Of a stretch of 64,000 bases of DNA, positions 60,534 to 64,000 are shown piece after piece. A model generated the notes under the pieces. It was not told the DNA's origin. It ran no database searches and saw nothing but the letters and a program-made list of their open reading frames with translations. The position numbers and the translations under genes are program-made. Positions within the stretch are counted from its first letter, which is position 1. Each line of letters begins with the position of its first letter. Origin of the DNA: Collybiopsis luxurians FD-317 M1 (Eukaryota; Basidiomycota; Agaricomycetes; Agaricales; Omphalotaceae); assembly GCA_000827265.1 (NCBI GenBank), contig KN834750.1, forward strand, positions 682,001-746,000. Direction: 5' to 3'.

Positions 60534-61323
60534 CGTGGGCGAGACAGTTGTAACTGCAGGGGAAATCGATTCACGATTTTATAAGTATTGCGGGCCGTAT
60601 TCACAAGCTTGCACCTTCATGGTAACCAGTCCTCTGACCTTTGCCCTGAGCAGTGATTCGCGTCTCTGGCGCGTCGTTCTCAGGTTGTTTACCAGCTGGA
60701 GGGGTCATTTGAGCTCGGTGATAAATCCGACATTTCACCGCGTCTGCTCTAGACACACTCTTTCAAAGGACTATTTTTACGTCGAAAAGACTGATGTGCG
60801 CCTCACATACTACTCCGGATTTCCAGCACTTCATCCTCGCTTGGAAGGAGTCCCCACAGAGGCACCCCACGGAACCACTCCACACGGTTAACTCAATCTG
60901 TAAAAGAAAGAGTATTTTGATATAGCCCCCACGGAGAATTTCCGTCGTAGTAATTTGTTTTAGACACAGAGACCGTTAGCGGGTCAAGACTACATGCAAG
61001 TCTCGCTCCTTCTTCCGGTATCGAGTCAAACTGCTTCCACCATCAAAGATAAGCTCTACTCTAAGAGATGGAAGAAGAAGGCAGTTCAAGACGGGACTAA
61101 AGAATTGCCCGGATTGGGTTCTTTAAAGGTGCTTTCAAACGCATGCGAGGTGAAGCCAATGCAAGTGGTCAGTGGGTAAATGCCAGAGCAAAAATAAGGT
61201 AAACATCATATCGAAGCAAAGCAAGTCAAAAAATGTCGGTAGTGCAGGTTGCTGGAAGGCCGAGTGAGATATCTGGGTGTGCTCATTACAGTGATCAACT
61301 CACAAGATTGCGTTGTTGTGAAT
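60534..61323. other. Intergenic region upstream of alpha-galactosidase
   Basis: About 790 bp. The right side should hold the 3' end of the FYR-domain gene and the left the alpha-galactosidase promoter. Open frames at 60418 and 60994 have no recognisable content, and the first is partly antisense to the signal-peptide exon. Confidence 0.45.
60852..60932 (-). promoter_or_regulatory. Three CreA-like GTGGGG words upstream of alpha-galactosidase
   Basis: CCCCAC on the plus strand (GTGGGG on the gene's strand) occurs at 60852-60857, 60865-60870 and 60927-60932, about 320-400 bp upstream of the start. The consensus SYGGRG is short and common, so this is suggestive only. Carbon-catabolite repression of such enzymes is well known in fungi. 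Confidence 0.3.
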
Positions 61324-62679
61324 TCATGAGACGGAGGTTGAATCTCTTTGCGCTCCTTGCACCTCCTCAGCGGTCTCCGCATCGCTCCTTCCATTCCCTT
61401 CCCCTGTATCTGTAGGCTCCTCGGTTGCATTCCTGCTCACACCAGCCTTTGCCAACTCATTCAACAGACCCACAATCGTCGCTTGAACACGGGGATCGTG
61501 TACTTCCATCACCGCCGTGTCCGTTGCATCTCTACTGATGGCTTCTATAAAGGCATGGTCCGGCGATGCAGCAGAGATATCCTGGGACAATGAAGGCATG
61601 AGATCTGACGCAGGAGGCACAGTGGTCATTTGAGATGTTTCTAACGAACTCTGACCCGACGCTGCTGAAGGTGTTGGAGGTTGCTCACCCCCGGTGGAGG
61701 AGGACTGCTGAAGCAGTTGATTCAGACCCTGGACCTTTTGCGACGACGATGGAAGATCTGATTTTGAGGAAGACTGGTTAGGGTGTTGTGGATTTCGCGG
61801 CGGCTGCTGCTGTGCCTGAGCAAGGACGTGAGGAGGATAGTACGATAAACCGGTGCCTAGCGAAACACGCGTTGGATTCAACGAAAGAGGTATCGCGCTA
61901 GAGGTTGGGGTGGGAGCTTGGTTATCTGTAGACTGGGAGGTGGATGGTGTGGGAGGACCTTGTATTATCCTTGGAGGAATGTATTCTCCAATGGGACCGA
62001 TCGCGCTCTCAAAATCGTCCGGTAAGGCTGGTATGACAGCCGCATGGCGACCACCGAGAGGACCGCCCTCGGTGTAGTGCTGCCAGACGTAGAATCCACC
62101 TCCGTCATCGGATGGCTGGTCCCTCTTGGCCAGTTTCTCTGCACCAGGGAGCTGCTGAATCAAATGCCTGATGGTGTTCTGACCCAGACCAAAGAAATCT
62201 GGACCGGAAACAGAGTTGCTATGAGTTCTTTTCCTGATCCTATTCGCCTCCTTGACAATGACACTCCAAGCGCCAGTCGCTGTGCTAGCGATGACGGGTC
62301 TGTCTACTCTATCTGCGCCTACGACTTGGAATTTGGGTGAATCTCCTCCGTCTATGATAGTGCAGTGGTAGACGACTTGGGCTGTGGGAGAGACGGTAGA
62401 GAGATAGCGTCTGGTGACTTCGTAGCCGACAGGAAAGATGTAGCGTTCTGAATGGAATTTTTGGCGAAAGCAAATTGAGCCGAGGGACATGAGGGTCATG
62501 ATACCGACATTGAGAGGGAGGAGAGGGAGACCATGACTGTCGCGAGGAACTGTAGGGATATTGTAGGACTTTGAAGGAACTGGATTTGATTTAATTCTTT
62601 TTTGTTTTGGAATAGGAAGAGTAAGAAAATAATAAGGATTCTGAATCAAAGTTGAATTCACTCGTTTTGTGGTGGACAT
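61324..62679 (-). CDS. FYRN/FYRC (F/Y-rich) domain nuclear protein, TBRG1-like
   Basis: A single open frame of 451 codons without an intron, rare in this window. From the start at 62679: a short basic N-terminus, then PTVPRDSHGLPLLPLNVGIM and SICFRQKFHSERYIFPVGYE (FYRN), RRYLSTVSPTAQVVYHC, and FYRC (GADRVDRPVIASTATGAWS, SVSGPDFFGLGQNTIRHLIQ). The C-terminal half is Pro/Gln/Ser-rich and disordered. The paired FYR motifs occur in MLL/Trithorax proteins and TBRG1; without a SET domain, TBRG1-like is the fitting comparison. It probably acts in chromatin, but the partner is unknown. Its start codon is 31 bp from the divergent Rab-like gene. Confidence 0.85.
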   Translation of the reverse strand: MSTTKRVNSTLIQNPYYFLTLPIPKQKRIKSNPVPSKSYNIPTVPRDSHGLPLLPLNVGIMTLMSLGSICFRQKFHSERYIFPVGYEVTRRYLSTVSPTAQVVYHCTIIDGGDSPKFQVVGADRVDRPVIASTATGAWSVIVKEANRIRKRTHSNSVSGPDFFGLGQNTIRHLIQQLPGAEKLAKRDQPSDDGGGFYVWQHYTEGGPLGGRHAAVIPALPDDFESAIGPIGEYIPPRIIQGPPTPSTSQSTDNQAPTPTSSAIPLSLNPTRVSLGTGLSYYPPHVLAQAQQQPPRNPQHPNQSSSKSDLPSSSQKVQGLNQLLQQSSSTGGEQPPTPSAASGQSSLETSQMTTVPPASDLMPSLSQDISAASPDHAFIEAISRDATDTAVMEVHDPRVQATIVGLLNELAKAGVSRNATEEPTDTGEGNGRSDAETAEEVQGAQRDSTSVS

Positions 62680-62710
62680 TCAGGCTTGGATTATAAACTT
62701 GTACAAATAA

Positions 62711-64000
62711 ATGCACCGTACAATCAAACTGGTCGTCATCGGCGCAGCTGGCGTTGGCAAGACCAGTATCCGCGCTCAGTTCATCTCAAATCGTTTCTCA
62801 ACAGGTTATCGTGCTACTATCGGCGCTGACTTTATCTCAAAATCTATTCAACTAGACCCTTCTCAGTCTGTTGTATTACAGATTTGGGTATGTCCTTCTA
62901 TTCTTACCTTCAATTCTTTCTTGACTCTTCCCAAGGATACTGCTGGTCAAGAACGCTTTTCTTCCCTTTCATCTGCCTTTTTTCGTGGGGCAGATGCCGC
63001 CCTATTGGTATTCGATGTCAACACTCCAGACTCCTTGCAAGCTTTGACAAGATGGTGGGACCAATTCAAGCTTTATGCTCCTCTCAGGGAAGAGAATGAC
63101 ATTGGTCAATTCTGTATCGTTCTAGTCGGAAACAAGGTCGATCTTGGGAGAGACAAAGATTACCCTGTGTCGTTTAGACAGGCTCAGGTAGCCATGGACA
63201 ATCTTGTTCCGCCAGAACTGTACGCATCAAAGGACACCAGTCCCTCCTCCTCCCCTCCCGTGAGACACCGACTGGATTCATCTCCATTGAGACCTTCTCC
63301 TCTTACTCAACACTCTCCTTCCGATTCACCTCACCTACTCATCCGCCGCTTGTCCAAATCTCCCTCCCAAACCAAATCACGGTCCAAATCCATCGACCCA
63401 GGTTCACATCGCTCCCTCTACGCCTCCAGCTCCGTCTCCGCCTTGTCTGTATACCACACACCCTCCTCGTCCGTGTATCATCAAGATGACTCCCCACAGA
63501 GCTTTCCAGAACTCTCCCGCTCTTTCGATTCTTCCTACCCTCAAACTGTCGGAAGTATCGGCAGCTCCAGTACAGGCAATGCCAGTGCTGTAACCCTCAC
63601 TCCTAGAAATTGGGATCAATTTCGTTCCGATGAGGACGACTTGCGCCGCAACAACAGAAGCGAAAGGCTCAGATTTGACTCGATCAACTCTGTATCTTCC
63701 TCCGTTTCCGCTGCAGAGTCCTTCTTTTCTGCATATTCTTCCCATGAGGCACTCTCATCGCATGTTTCAGAACCCTCAGGTTCTCCTCTCATCGTTCGTC
63801 CGAGTTTGCATTCACATCCTCACCCTCGTTCTCCTTTGTCATCTCATCCGCCCAAACCAGACTCTGGGCCCCGTCTCTTTTTCGCCTCGGCTAAAACGGG
63901 TGAGGGGGTCCCGGATGTATTCGAGTATGTCGCCAAGCGGGTCGTTCAGCGATGGGAGTGGGAGGAGAAACATGAGGAGGAATTCGGCCATCCAAATGGT
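62711..64000 (+). CDS. Rab-like small GTPase with long internal insert (3' end outside window)
   Basis: The start at 62711 gives MHRTIKLVVIGAAGVGKTSI, with an intact P-loop (G1). G2 lies around YRATIGADF; an intron (about 62888-62936) splits QIW from DTAGQERFSSL (G3). FFRGADAALLVFDVN and VLVGNKVDLG (G4, residue about 123) follow. From about residue 159 to 370 a Ser/Pro/His-rich disordered stretch replaces the short loop before G5, which is still present as FFASAKTGEG. The sequence then continues VFEYVAKRVVQRWEWEEK and leaves the window at 64000, so the prenylated C-terminus is not seen. The core resembles Rab7/Ypt7 (ATIGADF, RGAD, LVFDVN). The insert of about 210 residues is odd for a Rab. 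It may act in vacuolar or endosomal traffic, but a divergent role is possible. Confidence 0.85.
   Translation, partial: MHRTIKLVVIGAAGVGKTSIRAQFISNRFSTGYRATIGADFISKSIQLDPSQSVVLQIWVCPSILTFNSFLTLPKDTAGQERFSSLSSAFFRGADAALLVFDVNTPDSLQALTRWWDQFKLYAPLREENDIGQFCIVLVGNKVDLGRDKDYPVSFRQAQVAMDNLVPPELYASKDTSPSSSPPVRHRLDSSPLRPSPLTQHSPSDSPHLLIRRLSKSPSQTKSRSKSIDPGSHRSLYASSSVSALSVYHTPSSSVYHQDDSPQSFPELSRSFDSSYPQTVGSIGSSSTGNASAVTLTPRNWDQFRSDEDDLRRNNRSERLRFDSINSVSSSVSAAESFFSAYSSHEALSSHVSEPSGSPLIVRPSLHSHPHPRSPLSSHPPKPDSGPRLFFASAKTGEGVPDVFEYVAKRVVQRWEWEEKHEEEFGHPNG

Noticed and set aside
60418..60891. Plus-strand frame of 157 codons
   Set aside because: Partly antisense to the alpha-galactosidase signal-peptide exon and otherwise in its promoter; no domain.

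Overview
The window is nuclear DNA from a filamentous basidiomycete, most likely an Agaricomycete. The evidence is the gene content (a DUF6533 membrane protein, a GT90/CAP10 glycosyltransferase, a CRN/RHS-type NTPase, a Zn2Cys6 regulator, a GH27 alpha-galactosidase), the many introns of roughly 45-75 nt with GT..AG ends, and close packing on both strands. I see no rRNA gene, convincing tRNA, CRISPR array or prokaryotic feature. Gene models were assembled by eye from reading frames, splice sites and remembered family conservation, so exon edges are approximate unless stated.

Layout. 0.3-6 kb: an uncharacterised secreted protein, then the SIN3 corepressor scaffold (+). 6.5-12.1 kb: the proteasome ATPase RPT6 and translesion polymerase REV1, in tandem on the minus strand. 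12.6-21.5 kb: a GT90 glycosyltransferase (+), an FAD monooxygenase (-), a DUF6533 membrane protein (+) and a tetraspanin (+). 21.8-32.2 kb, all minus: mismatch-repair PMS1, an RG-rich orphan ORF, a CRN/RHS-like NTPase-nuclease, and the ribonucleotide reductase large subunit RNR1. 32.7-37.7 kb (+): an orphan, an aldo-keto reductase, and the SNF1/AMPK beta subunit. 38.3-42.4 kb: ABP1 (-) and farnesyltransferase beta RAM1 (+) diverge from a 68-bp gap. 43.1-47.8 kb: a MITE-like inverted-repeat element and a Zn2Cys6 transcription factor whose zinc cluster is split by two microexons. 48.2-57.2 kb: RRS1 (-) / RAD4-XPC (+) and TRM61 (-) / a PAS protein (+), two divergent pairs. 58.2-64 kb: a secreted alpha-galactosidase (-), and an FYR-domain protein (-) diverging from a Rab-like GTPase (+, cut by the window edge) across 31 bp.

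Most genes are housekeeping. Four act in genome maintenance (REV1, PMS1, RNR1, RAD4). Upstream of them I see ACGCGT (MCB-like) pairs or a shared GCGCCAATTT-type word, which may reflect cell-cycle or damage control; this is inference. The most unusual items are the 4-nt microexon in RNR1, the consecutive 7-nt and 6-nt microexons in the Zn2Cys6 cluster, the CRN/RHS-like gene beside the RG-rich ORF, the 156-bp MITE-like element, and the Rab protein with an insert of about 210 residues. I did not find a clearly new multigene system.
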